DNA of 64,000 bases, taken from contig NZ_SOHK01000023.1 of NCBI RefSeq assembly GCF_004404055.1, forward strand, positions 62,001 to 126,000. The letters are read 5' to 3'. Below are positions 1-8,266 of this stretch, piece by piece (positions within the stretch are counted from its first letter, which is position 1; every line of letters begins with the position of its first letter). Made by a program: the position numbers and the translations under genes. The notes under the pieces are model-generated. The model saw nothing but the letters and a program-made list of their open reading frames with translations, was not told where the DNA came from and searched no databases. Source of the stretch: Cryobacterium ruanii. Its GTDB lineage: Bacteria > Actinomycetota > Actinomycetes > Actinomycetales > Microbacteriaceae.

Positions 1-443
1 AGAACCTCGCGCACGAACCAGGCGATCACGAAATTGTGGGTGATCAGCAGGTCGTGCCGTTGGCTGCGACGAGGCTGCAGAAATTCGGCAACAGCGTCTT
101 CCATCTGCGCACGTCCCGCAGCGATCTCATCGTCGGTGACCGAGCCGAAGAATGGGTCGTAGGCCGACGGTGTCTCGGCAGCCCGGCCGGAGGGTATGCA
201 GTCGAATAGCAGAGCCGACGGCTCGCTCTGCACCGCCGGCAGCCGTCCCCCCATGATCTCGGCGGTTTCGGCGGCGCGCTGCAGCGGCGAATGCCAGGCA
301 CCCGTGAATGGAACTCCGCTGAGGCGATCGGCGATCAGCAGAGCCTGGCGCTTGCCGCGCGGCGACAGCGGGCCGTCATGCAAGCCGTGTTCGGCATCCT
401 GCTGCTCGCCGTGGCGTATCAGATAGACGTACTGGGGCATCAT
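1..443 (-). CDS. histidine phosphatase family protein (3' end outside window)
   Basis: The N-terminus begins MMPQYVYLIRHGEQQ. The RHGE motif carries the phospho-accepting histidine of the phosphoglycerate mutase/histidine phosphatase superfamily. The second family histidine lies near residue 135 in a THNFVIAWF stretch. The substrate cannot be told from sequence; small members act on sugar phosphates, cofactor precursors or phosphoproteins. The frame is open to the left edge, so the C-terminal part is missing (about 147 residues visible). The second ATG, one codon later, is an equally good start. It lies on the same strand and just downstream of the M16 peptidase gene, 62 bases away, and may be cotranscribed with it. 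Confidence 0.85.
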   Translation of the reverse strand, partial: MMPQYVYLIRHGEQQDAEHGLHDGPLSPRGKRQALLIADRLSGVPFTGAWHSPLQRAAETAEIMGGRLPAVQSEPSALLFDCIPSGRAAETPSAYDPFFGSVTDDEIAAGRAQMEDAVAEFLQPRRSQRHDLLITHNFVIAWFVREV

Positions 444-505
444 TGTCCATTTCGAAGATCGGGAGCCCGGCTGGGCCGGTTAGTGCAGAAGCAGGTGGCA
501 GCCGG

Positions 506-1858
506 TCAGCCAGGGAAGATCGCCGCGAACGCGTCGTCCTCGAGGGCTCCGACGGCGGCGATCGACACCGGACCGCTGACGAGCTCGCCGGCGAGCGCCT
601 GCACGTCGGCCGCAGTGACGAGCGCGAGGCGCCGCAGGGCTTCGTCGAGGTCAGCGAACTCGCCGAGGGTAATTTCGGAGCGGCCCAGCCGGGACATACG
701 GGTGTCCGAGTCTTCGAGTGCGAGAGCGGATGCCCCACTCAACTGTCCAGACGCCCGCTTCATCTCGTCGGCGGTCACCCCGCCATCGGCAAGCCGGCGC
801 AGTTCGCTGAGCATGAGCTCGGCAACCTGGCCGGCCTTGGCCGGAGTGCACCCGGCATACATACCAAACAGGCCGGCGTCTGAGTAGCCGGGCGCGAACG
901 AATACACGGAGTAGGCCAGGCCGCGCTTCTCCCGCACTTCCTGAAACAGGCGACTCGACATACCCCCGCCGAAGATGGAGGTGAGTACGCTCATCGCAAC
1001 GCGGCGGTCATCAGTCGCCAACAGGCCGGGCATGCCGAGCAGCAGATTCGCCTGCTCCAGCGGGCGTTTGACGATGGTCAGGGCCTGGCCCTGGTGAATC
1101 TGGGCTGGCGCACCGCCACGACGACCGACCGGAGTCTGGGCGATGCTGAGGTCCCAGCCGGCGCGTTCGAGGGCCCGGGTAACGGCGGCGAGGAGCCCAT
1201 CGTGGTCGACGGCACCGGCAACAGTGACGACGAGGTCCTGAGGTCGATAGTTGGCCTGGTAGTGCTCCCACACGGCCGTGCGGGTGGCGCCCCGAATGTC
1301 GTCTGCGCTGCCGCCGATCGGGCGGCCGAGCGGATGCCTACCGAGCACGGCTTCGAAGAACCGCTCATTGGCGACGTCGGACGGGTCGTCATCGGCCATG
1401 GCGAGTTCCTCGAGAATAACGCCGCGCTCGGTTTCGAACTCATCGGCATCCAGTTTTGAGGAGGTAAGCATGTCGGTGAGCACGTCGATCGCCATGCCAA
1501 GGTCGCGGTCCTGCACCTTGGCGTAGTAACAGGTGTATTCCTTGGCGGTCATGGCGTTGTGCTCGCCGCCGACCGCGTCGAACGAGATTGCTATGTCGAG
1601 GGCCGACCGCGTTGCCGTTCCCTTGAACAGCAGGTGCTCGAGAAAGTGTGTGGAGCCGAAATGGCCCGGCTGTTCGTCACGCGACCCGACGGCGACCCAA
1701 TAGCCAATGGTGACGCTGCGTGCACCCGGAACCTGCTCGCTGAGAATGCGCACGCCGCTCGGTAGAACGGTGCGACGCACGAGGGCATCGCCGGCGGCCC
1801 GAAACGAAAGTTCGGCCTGGTCTAGGGGAAAGTCGACTGCACCGTTCATATCATTCAT
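506..1858 (-). CDS. M16 family zinc metallopeptidase (PepR-type, pitrilysin/processing peptidase)
   Basis: A 450-residue protein with the inverted zinc motif HFLEH at residues 71-75 (zinc ligands H71 and H75, catalytic E74) and a downstream ERGVILEEL segment that supplies the third ligand. Length and two-domain layout match actinobacterial PepR (Rv2782c type), a cytosolic protease related to mitochondrial processing peptidase. An upstream in-frame start would add 15 residues; I chose MNDMNGAV because homology begins shortly after it, but no strong ribosome site decides this. In many actinobacteria this gene directly follows pnp. Here pnp is about 28.5 kb away on the same strand, so the usual block is split. 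Confidence 0.88.
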   Translation of the reverse strand: MNDMNGAVDFPLDQAELSFRAAGDALVRRTVLPSGVRILSEQVPGARSVTIGYWVAVGSRDEQPGHFGSTHFLEHLLFKGTATRSALDIAISFDAVGGEHNAMTAKEYTCYYAKVQDRDLGMAIDVLTDMLTSSKLDADEFETERGVILEELAMADDDPSDVANERFFEAVLGRHPLGRPIGGSADDIRGATRTAVWEHYQANYRPQDLVVTVAGAVDHDGLLAAVTRALERAGWDLSIAQTPVGRRGGAPAQIHQGQALTIVKRPLEQANLLLGMPGLLATDDRRVAMSVLTSIFGGGMSSRLFQEVREKRGLAYSVYSFAPGYSDAGLFGMYAGCTPAKAGQVAELMLSELRRLADGGVTADEMKRASGQLSGASALALEDSDTRMSRLGRSEITLGEFADLDEALRRLALVTAADVQALAGELVSGPVSIAAVGALEDDAFAAIFPG

Positions 1859-1952
1859 CAGCTTACAAGACCCGATCAGGACGACCATTGCGGGCGCGCC
1901 CACCGGTGAGTTACCCCCAGTTTGGCCGGAATGGCTCGTGCAGCCGGTTACG

Positions 1953-1966
1953 ACAGACTGGTCTGT
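1953..1966. promoter_or_regulatory. candidate TetR operator (perfect 14-bp palindrome)
   Basis: ACAGAC-TG-GTCTGT is a perfect inverted repeat with 6-base arms and a 2-base centre. It lies about 95 bases upstream of the TetR-type gene at 2061 and 95 bases upstream of the M16 gene on the other strand. Its size and place suit autoregulation by the TetR protein. Binding is inferred, not shown. Confidence 0.45.
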
Positions 1967-2060
1967 CTAGGGTGTGTTACAGTCTGGATGACGATCGGGG
2001 AAAACCCCGGATTGGTGCTCATCTGGGGTTGATTACTCGCCCTCAACTAAGGAGTGCCGC

Positions 2061-2651
2061 ATGACCACGCTGACAGCTGAGGCCGTTCGCCCGGCGACGC
2101 ACGCGAAAGTGCGCATCCTTGCCACGGCCGACCGCCTGTTCTACACCGAGGGTGTGCACACCGTGGGTGTGGATCGCATCATCAGCGAATCCAAGGTCAC
2201 CAAAGCGACCTTCTACAAGTACTACCGCTCGAAAGATGCCCTCATCGTCGTGTACCTGCAGGGCCGGGACCGGCTCGCCCGTGATTTTCTCGCGAGCCTC
2301 GACACCCGCTTCGATACTCCCGAGCAGCGCCTGCGTGCCGTCGTCACCGAGATCTCAGCCCAGGTCATTCGGGAAGGGTTTCACGGCTGCCCATTCATCA
2401 ACGCGGCCGCCCAGTTCACCGACCCTGCCCACCCCGTGCGTCAGGCGGTAGCCACCCACCGTGACTGGTACGGCCGGTCGATCGAGGACATGTTCCGGGG
2501 TATGGGCCACGCTCGGCCCGGCGACGCCGCCGACGATTTCTTTCTCGCCAGGGACGGCGCCTTCGCCGGTGCCAACCTCGGCGATCCGATCGGCGCCCAC
2601 ACCGCCCTGCTGCGCGCTATCCAGCGTGTGCTCGACGAGTCAGGCGATTAG
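2061..2651 (+). CDS. TetR/AcrR family transcriptional regulator
   Basis: A 196-residue protein. Residues about 12-60 form the TetR helix-turn-helix: an ILATADRLFYTEGVHTVGVD helix pair followed by the recognition segment KVTKATFYKYYRSKD. The C-terminal domain has the CPFINAAAQF segment seen in TetR proteins of the YxaF/LmrA type. The ATG follows a clear AAGGAG site. It is divergent from the M16 gene and convergent with the aldo/keto reductase gene, which ends 22 bases away. A perfect palindrome in its upstream region is a plausible operator. The ligand and targets are unknown; the neighbouring reductase is a candidate target by position only. Confidence 0.88.
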   Translation: MTTLTAEAVRPATHAKVRILATADRLFYTEGVHTVGVDRIISESKVTKATFYKYYRSKDALIVVYLQGRDRLARDFLASLDTRFDTPEQRLRAVVTEISAQVIREGFHGCPFINAAAQFTDPAHPVRQAVATHRDWYGRSIEDMFRGMGHARPGDAADDFFLARDGAFAGANLGDPIGAHTALLRAIQRVLDESGD

Positions 2652-2672
2652 CGCACTCGCCCAGGTGCCGAG

Positions 2673-3692
2673 TCAACTGGCCGACACCCGGTCGAGGTCG
2701 AGCAGGTCGTTACGGCCGAGACGGATTGCCGCCGCCGCGACCAGGGACTGCACCTGGTCCGCCCGGCCAGCACCGGCCACCGGCGCCACCACGTCGGGCC
2801 GGGCGAGCAGCCAGGCGAGGGCAATCGATGCTGGAGCCGCCTCCTGCGCGGCGGCGATGCGGTCGACCACAGCGAGCACCCGCAGCGAGCGACGGTTGAG
2901 GTAGACCGCGGCGAGCTGCCCGCGTGCGGTGCCGGCGGCGTCCGTTTTGGTGCGAAAAGCGCCGGCCAGAAAACCGTGCGCCAACGCGAAACCGGGCATC
3001 ACGGCGAGGTGTTGGGCGCGGGCCACGACGGCGACGTCTTTTTCAAGCTCGGCACGGTGCACCAGATTGTAGGGGGTTTCGACGGCGACGAACTTGGGCA
3101 GGCCGAGGGCGGAGAGCACCCGTGCCTGCATGAGCCGTTCCGCTGAGAAATTGCTGGCACCGAGGTAACGCACCTTGCCAGCGCGAACGAGGGCGTCAAC
3201 AGCAACCAGGCTCTCTTCGAGGGCGACGGTTTTGTCGTCGAAGTGAAAGTAGAGCAGGTCGATGTAGTCGGTTCCCAGCCGCACGAGGCTGGCTTCGACG
3301 GCGGCCACGATGCTTCGTTGAGTCAGCCCGGGATTGTCGAGATTGCGGCCGATCTTGGTGGCAATCACAGTCTCGGTGCGTGCATCGCGCGAACGCAGCC
3401 AAGACCCGATGATCACTTCACTGCGCCCCGCGGCAAAACTGTCGGCGGTGTCGAGAAAATTGCCCCCGAGGCTGTGGTGAGCGTCGAGAATAGCGTGGGA
3501 GGCTTCACCGGTCGCGGTCCAGCCGAAGGCATTGCATCCCAAGGCCAGCGGATGCACGCGCAGGTCGGTTCCCGGAATCTGGCGACGAAGCGCACCAGCA
3601 CTGATCGTTGTGTCGGCCGGCGCTGTCTCGACCGAGTCGACACGGCCGATCGACAGCGCATCGAGTGAAGACGAGACAGCCTGTCGGGTCAT
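2673..3692 (-). CDS. aldo/keto reductase family oxidoreductase, catalytic Tyr replaced by Phe
   Basis: A 339-residue TIM-barrel NADPH-dependent reductase of the AKR superfamily. The usual tetrad is D81, Tyr, K113 and H150. Asp is in LDTADSF, Lys in IATKIGR and His in LLYFHFDD, but the tyrosine position is F86 (codon TTT). The C-terminal part keeps the NADP-binding SIALAWLL and later GAGRADQV segments. The ATG at 3692 is preceded by a GGGAGGAG site, which favours it over an upstream start 18 codons earlier. The N-terminus has about 40 extra residues before the barrel. Loss of the general acid suggests altered chemistry or a binding role. Confidence 0.85.
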   Translation of the reverse strand: MTRQAVSSSLDALSIGRVDSVETAPADTTISAGALRRQIPGTDLRVHPLALGCNAFGWTATGEASHAILDAHHSLGGNFLDTADSFAAGRSEVIIGSWLRSRDARTETVIATKIGRNLDNPGLTQRSIVAAVEASLVRLGTDYIDLLYFHFDDKTVALEESLVAVDALVRAGKVRYLGASNFSAERLMQARVLSALGLPKFVAVETPYNLVHRAELEKDVAVVARAQHLAVMPGFALAHGFLAGAFRTKTDAAGTARGQLAAVYLNRRSLRVLAVVDRIAAAQEAAPASIALAWLLARPDVVAPVAGAGRADQVQSLVAAAAIRLGRNDLLDLDRVSAS

Positions 3693-4012
3693 AGTGTGCT
3701 CCTCCCGGCGGTTCTGCCGGGCAGTCGCGTCTGCCCGGTTTTTCATTCGTGAACTGCTCTTGGCCCGACCTTAGGCGAGGCCACCGACATTTCCGGGCGG
3801 CACGCTAAACCGTTACCAAAACGTATGTCGGTTGCGGCCAAACAGGGGTGGGATGACTGGCCGAATGTCGGTACGCGCCCGATTTGTTAGACTGGCTGTT
3901 GCGCGAAAAACGGGCCGAGTGTGCAGGTGCACATCCGCCCCGGGCCGCCGGCTGCCGAATCTCCTGATCGTTGGCTAGGTATCCTGCCCGAATCAGCCGC
4001 AGGAAAGCAGCC
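3693..4012. other. 320-bp intergenic region between divergent AKR and prfC genes
   Basis: No gene is supported here. A TAGACT hexamer at 3888-3893 could be the -10 element of the prfC promoter, and an AGGAAAG ribosome site sits just before 4013. No palindrome or leader structure stands out. Confidence 0.4.
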
Positions 4013-5626
4013 ATGACCACCGTCGCCGACGTGCCCAACCCCCAGGTTCCCCGTGAGGCTCGCCGACGCCGCACCTTCGCCGTGATCTCCCACCCCGACG
4101 CGGGCAAGTCCACCCTGACCGAAGCCCTCCTGCTGCACGCGCGCGCGATCACCACGGCCGGCGCCACACATGGTAAGGCCGGTCGCAGCGGCACCGTCTC
4201 CGACTGGATGGAGATGGAGAAGGCCCGCGGCATCTCGGTGACGAGCGCCGCAATCCAGTTCGAGTACCACGACGCCGTGATCAACCTCGTCGACACTCCC
4301 GGCCACGCCGACTTCTCCGAGGACACCTTTCGAGTGCTCTCCGCAGTGGATGCCGCGGTGATGCTCGTCGACGCCGCCAAGGGGCTCGAGCCGCAGACCA
4401 TGAAGCTGTTCGCGGTCTGTAAGCAGCGCGGGCTACCTGTCATTACCGTCATCAACAAGTGGGACCGCCCCGGCGACACTCCCCTCGCCCTGATGGATGA
4501 GATCCAGACCCGTACCGGCCTGCTGCCGACCCCGCTGAACTGGCCGGTCGGTGAGGCCGGCGACCTGCGCGGTGTGCTCGATCGCCGTTCCGGCGACTTT
4601 TTGCGCTACACCCGCACAGCCGGCGGTGCGACCGTGGCCGAATCGGTGCGGCTGGCTGCGGCCGACGCGGCACGCGAGGAGGGCCCGGCGTGGGCATCCG
4701 CTGTCGAAGAATCAGAGTTGCTCGACGCGGAATCGCAAAATCATGACTCCGAATTGTTCCTCGATGGGCAGACCACCCCGGTGCTGTTCTGTGCCGCCGT
4801 GGCCAACTTCGGGGTGCAGCAGCTACTCGACACCCTGGTCGAATTCGCGCCGCCGGCCGAAGCCCGCATGGATATCGACGGCAACCCGCGCAAGGTCACC
4901 TCGCCGTTTTCCGGTTTCGTATTCAAGGTTCAGTCCGGCATGAACTCGGCGCACCGCGACCACGTGGCCTTCGTGCGCGTATGCTCGGGCGAATTCCGCC
5001 GCGGCATGATCGTCACCCACGCCGCCACGGGCCGCCCCTTCGCCACCAAGTACGCCCAACAGCTGTTCGGCAAGGAACGCACCGTCACCGACCAGGCCTG
5101 GCCCGGCGACATCGTCGGGCTGGTGAACGCGTCGGCACTGCGCGTGGGCGACTCGATCTTCGAAGACGAACGGGTTGAGTTTCCGCCGCTGCCGTTGTTC
5201 TCCCCCGAACACTTTCGGGCCATTCGCCCGGTCGACAGCAGCAAGCACAAACAATTTCGCCGCGGCATCGACCAGCTTGACCACGAAGGCGTCATCCAGG
5301 TGATGCGCTCAGAGGTGCGTGGTGAGCAGGCTCCGGTGCTCGGCGCTGTCGGCCCGATGCAGTTCGAGGTTGTTGAGGACCGCATGGTGCACGACTTTCA
5401 CGCGGACATTCGCATGGAGGCGCTCCCCTACCAGGTGGCCCGCAAGACCGACAAGGAGAGCGCGCTCGTGCTCACCGGGACCCGCCAGGTCGAGGTTTTC
5501 ACCCGCTCCGACGGTACGCTGCTCGCACTGTTCAGCACCCCGTGGCGGTTACAGGCGATCGCCAAGGAGAACCCGAAGCTTGTGCTGATCGACATTGCGA
5601 ACGCTACTGCCGACGACTTCATGTAG
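4013..5626 (+). CDS. prfC: peptide chain release factor 3
   Basis: A 537-residue translational GTPase that recycles RF1/RF2 after peptide release. G1 is SHPDAGKST (residues about 23-31), G3 is DTPGHADFSEDT and G4 is NKWDR. The SEDTFRVL segment after G3 and the C-terminal MRSEVRGEQAPVLGAVGPMQFEV region are typical of RF3 and differ from EF-G and TypA. ATG at 4013 follows an AGGAAAG site; a longer in-frame start 14 codons upstream lacks one. The gene is monocistronic: it is convergent with rnj and ends before a strong two-way hairpin terminator. Confidence 0.96.
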   Translation: MTTVADVPNPQVPREARRRRTFAVISHPDAGKSTLTEALLLHARAITTAGATHGKAGRSGTVSDWMEMEKARGISVTSAAIQFEYHDAVINLVDTPGHADFSEDTFRVLSAVDAAVMLVDAAKGLEPQTMKLFAVCKQRGLPVITVINKWDRPGDTPLALMDEIQTRTGLLPTPLNWPVGEAGDLRGVLDRRSGDFLRYTRTAGGATVAESVRLAAADAAREEGPAWASAVEESELLDAESQNHDSELFLDGQTTPVLFCAAVANFGVQQLLDTLVEFAPPAEARMDIDGNPRKVTSPFSGFVFKVQSGMNSAHRDHVAFVRVCSGEFRRGMIVTHAATGRPFATKYAQQLFGKERTVTDQAWPGDIVGLVNASALRVGDSIFEDERVEFPPLPLFSPEHFRAIRPVDSSKHKQFRRGIDQLDHEGVIQVMRSEVRGEQAPVLGAVGPMQFEVVEDRMVHDFHADIRMEALPYQVARKTDKESALVLTGTRQVEVFTRSDGTLLALFSTPWRLQAIAKENPKLVLIDIANATADDFM

Positions 5627-5638
5627 CTGGTGCGATGA

Positions 5639-5681
5639 ACGTAAAAGGCCGCATCCTCGTGGAGGATGCGGCCTTTTACGT
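5639..5681. terminator. bidirectional hairpin terminator between prfC and rnj
   Basis: Two perfect 20-base arms (5639-5658 and 5662-5681) flank a 3-base loop. The stem contains AAAAGG on one side and CCTTTT on the other, so each strand ends in a short T-run within the stem. It lies between the stop codons of the convergent genes prfC (5626) and rnj (5697). Confidence 0.9.
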
Positions 5682-5696
5682 GGCTGTCGGTGCTGG

Positions 5697-7391
5697 TTAA
5701 GCGTCGACGACTACGGAGGTGATGACCGGGCTGCGACGGTACTTGCGATTCATCCAGCGGCTCACGGACTGCGTGAACAGGTCTTCGAGCTCAGCGCCGT
5801 CGACGATCTTGATGCGGTTCGCGGCCTTCATAGCCTCATCGATGACCTTGGTCGCCCCCTTGACCCATTCGTCGTCGTGCACGAATCCGCGGGCAAGGAA
5901 CTCCACCGGCTCGGAGAGAGTGCCGGTCTTGGCGTTGAGAATTCCGAGGATGGTGATGGTGCCATCTTCGGCGAGCTTGCGACGGTCTTCCATCGCGGCA
6001 GTGGATGCGCCACCGACGGTCATCCCATCGACGAAGATGTAATCGGCGACGACACGGCCGGTGACCTTGGCGTGGCCGTCGACGAGGTCCACGACGACGC
6101 CGTCTTCGACGACGATGACGTTCTCTTCGGGAACACCGGTCGCGATGGCGAGATCGGCGTTGGCGGTGAGGTGGCGCCATTCACCGTGGATCGGCATGAC
6201 GTTGACCGGCTTGACAATGTTGTAGCAGTAGACGAGCTCGCCGGCGCTCGCGTGACCGGAGACGTGCACCTTGGCGTTGCCCTTGTGCACGACGTTCGCG
6301 CCCCAACGGATCAGGCCGTTGATGACGCGGTAGATAGAGTTCTCGTTGCCGGGGATCAGCGAGCTCGCGAGCAGCACAGTGTCGCCCTCGCCGATTTTGA
6401 TGACGTGCTCACGGTTGGCCATGCGCGAGAGAGCGGCCATCGGCTCACCCTGCGAGCCGGTGCAGATGAGAACGACCTTGTCGTCCTTCATACGCTCGAG
6501 CGCCTTCATGTCGACGAGCAGGCCCTTGGGAATATTGAGATAGCCGAGCTCGCTCGCGATGCCCATGTTTCGTACCATGGAGCGGCCGACGAAGGCCACC
6601 TTGCGGTTGTGCTTGACAGCAGCGTCGATGACCTGCTGGATGCGGTGCACGTGGCTGGCGAAGCTCGACACGATGATTCGGCGCGGGGAGGTACGGAACA
6701 CGGTGTCGATCGCCGGTCCGATGTCCTTCTCGGCGGTGGTGAAGCCGGGAACCTCGGCGTTGGTCGAGTCCGTCATGAACAGGTCGACGCCCTCTTCGGC
6801 CAGGCGGGCGAAGGCGCCGAGGTCGGTGAGGCGCTTGTCGAGCGGGAACTGGTCCATCTTGAAGTCACCGGTGGCGAGCACGAGGCCGGCTTCGGTGCGG
6901 ATCGCGATGGCGAGGCCATCCGGGATGGAGTGGTTCACGGCGATGAACTCGAGGTCGAACTGGCCGATGGTGCGGCGCTCACCCTCCTTCACCTCGATGA
7001 AGTTCTGGCTCAGACGGTGCTCCTGCAACTTGGCGGCGAGGAAGGCGAGGGTGAGCTTGGAGCCGACCACGGGAATATCACCGCGTTCCTTGAGCAGGTA
7101 CGGGACGGCGCCGATGTGGTCTTCGTGGCCGTGGGTGAGCACGATGGCCTCGATGTCCTGCAGGCGGTCGCGGATGGCGGTGAAGTCGGGCAGGATCACG
7201 TTGATGCCGGGCTGGTTGTCCTCGGGGAAGAGAACGCCGCAGTCGATGATGAGCAGCTTTCCCTTGTGCTCGAAGACGGTCATGTTGCGGCCGATCTCGC
7301 CGAGACCTCCGAGCGGGATGATGCGCATGCCGCGCGCCGGCAATGCCGGCGGAGTGCTCAGGTCGAGGTAGTGGTTATTCATGAATCTCAT
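5697..7391 (-). CDS. rnj: ribonuclease J
   Basis: A 564-residue metallo-beta-lactamase/beta-CASP nuclease, acting as 5'-3' exonuclease and endonuclease in mRNA decay and rRNA maturation. The zinc motif LTHGHEDHIGA is near residue 80, followed by the beta-CASP domain (ICTGSQGEPMAALSRMA near 310) and the HASAGEL and MPIHGEWRH segments. Length fits the actinobacterial family. The first ATG is at 7391 and a second, three codons on at 7382, is equally possible because neither has a convincing ribosome site. The gene is preceded by a 280-base leader without a gene and followed by a hairpin terminator. Confidence 0.95.
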   Translation of the reverse strand: MRFMNNHYLDLSTPPALPARGMRIIPLGGLGEIGRNMTVFEHKGKLLIIDCGVLFPEDNQPGINVILPDFTAIRDRLQDIEAIVLTHGHEDHIGAVPYLLKERGDIPVVGSKLTLAFLAAKLQEHRLSQNFIEVKEGERRTIGQFDLEFIAVNHSIPDGLAIAIRTEAGLVLATGDFKMDQFPLDKRLTDLGAFARLAEEGVDLFMTDSTNAEVPGFTTAEKDIGPAIDTVFRTSPRRIIVSSFASHVHRIQQVIDAAVKHNRKVAFVGRSMVRNMGIASELGYLNIPKGLLVDMKALERMKDDKVVLICTGSQGEPMAALSRMANREHVIKIGEGDTVLLASSLIPGNENSIYRVINGLIRWGANVVHKGNAKVHVSGHASAGELVYCYNIVKPVNVMPIHGEWRHLTANADLAIATGVPEENVIVVEDGVVVDLVDGHAKVTGRVVADYIFVDGMTVGGASTAAMEDRRKLAEDGTITILGILNAKTGTLSEPVEFLARGFVHDDEWVKGATKVIDEAMKAANRIKIVDGAELEDLFTQSVSRWMNRKYRRSPVITSVVVDA

Positions 7392-7608
7392 TTCGTTGTC
7401 TGCGGTACTGCATGTCCAGGTGTGTGGGGACCGGGCACGGGCATGTCAAGCCTGCGAGGAAAACTCAGGGGGCTTCAGCGCGCATGCGCGTACGTCGTGT
7501 CGTACTTGGCGGGCAAGCAAAATACCGGCCAGATACCTCTTCAGTGTACCGGCGCGTCGGCGACCGTCGTTTCGGTGCCGCCGGTGCGACGCGCAGAAAC
7601 AGCAAAAA

Positions 7609-7633
7609 AGGGACTCCGCTGGGCGGAGTCCCT
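7609..7633 (-). terminator. intrinsic terminator of the small-protein gene
   Basis: AGGGACTCCG and CGGAGTCCCT form perfect 10-base arms around a 5-base loop. Read on the minus strand the stem is followed by TTTTTT. It lies about 40 bases beyond the stop codon of the gene at 7674-7898, which supports that short gene as a real transcription unit. Confidence 0.88.
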
Positions 7634-7673
7634 CTCAGGTCTGTCGATTCCGGCGCGGCCGGAACGTGCTGGC

Positions 7674-7898
7674 TCAGGCTGCCGCGGCCAAGTGCCTGCT
7701 GTCGGCCACCTGTGACGGCGCGACGCGACGCGAGGTCACCGAGGTCACGGTGGCACGCGACACGTACTCACCGGCGTCGAGGTGCTGCGCGGTTCCGCTG
7801 ACGTAGCCGCTGCCGGTGACCGCACGCCGTGCGGTGTTGGAGATGTATTCGTTGGGCAGGTTGATGCTCTGCGTGGTGTGCGATACGTAAGAATTCAT
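7674..7898 (-). CDS. small hypothetical protein with four YVS-T repeats
   Basis: A 74-residue protein of unknown function. A strong AGGAG site precedes the ATG at 7898 and a hairpin-T6 terminator follows the stop, so I regard it as real. Four copies of a short motif occur at Y4 (YVSHTT), Y18 (YISNTA), Y32 (YVSGTA) and Y45 (YVSRAT), spaced 14, 14 and 13 residues. The C-terminus ends in four alanines. There is no signal peptide, transmembrane segment or cysteine. The tyrosine ladder could be a phosphorylation or binding array, but nothing in the neighbourhood names a partner. Confidence 0.75.
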   Translation of the reverse strand: MNSYVSHTTQSINLPNEYISNTARRAVTGSGYVSGTAQHLDAGEYVSRATVTSVTSRRVAPSQVADSRHLAAAA

Positions 7899-8266
7899 GA
7901 TGCTCCTGGTGCGATCTAGTGATGACGGATGCCGACCGGGGGCCAGAGCAATGACGAGACACAGACCATCCGAATGTCTGCAGGAAGCGACGTGCACTTC
8001 ATGACTGACTGGTTCGAGTGAGCTGGGGTGTTGGCCCGTTCGGCGGGAAATGCGCTGCGCCGCGCGGGAAGAGAAACCCGGATCCTCTAATGGACCACCA
8101 TGATTTCTGAACTGTTCTAATGGTAGGTGAAATTGTCACCGATTTGGGGGAAACGCACCTTCTACACAGGTAGTGTGCAGCTAGACATCGTGCAGCTGGA
8201 CAGGCATCGTGCAGCTGGACAGGCATCGTGCAGCCAGCTCGGAGATTCGATCGATACGTTCTTCGA
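7899..8266. other. 368-bp intergenic region upstream of glutathione peroxidase
   Basis: This stretch separates the small-protein gene (minus) from the peroxidase gene (plus). Apart from the tandem repeat at 8175-8235, I see no gene, tRNA or clear operator. Confidence 0.5.
8175..8235. repeat. 19-bp tandem repeat in the peroxidase leader
   Basis: The unit GTGCAGCTGGACAGGCATC is present twice exactly (8190-8208 and 8209-8227). A 15-base degenerate copy precedes them (8175-8189) and an 8-base partial copy follows (8228-8235). The array ends 31 bases before the peroxidase ATG, so it lies in the leader or promoter. Confidence 0.9.

Noticed and set aside
7392-7608. Possible short gene or RNA in the rnj leader
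   Set aside because: Short plus-strand frames exist but have no ribosome site or similarity; the region is better read as the rnj leader and promoter.
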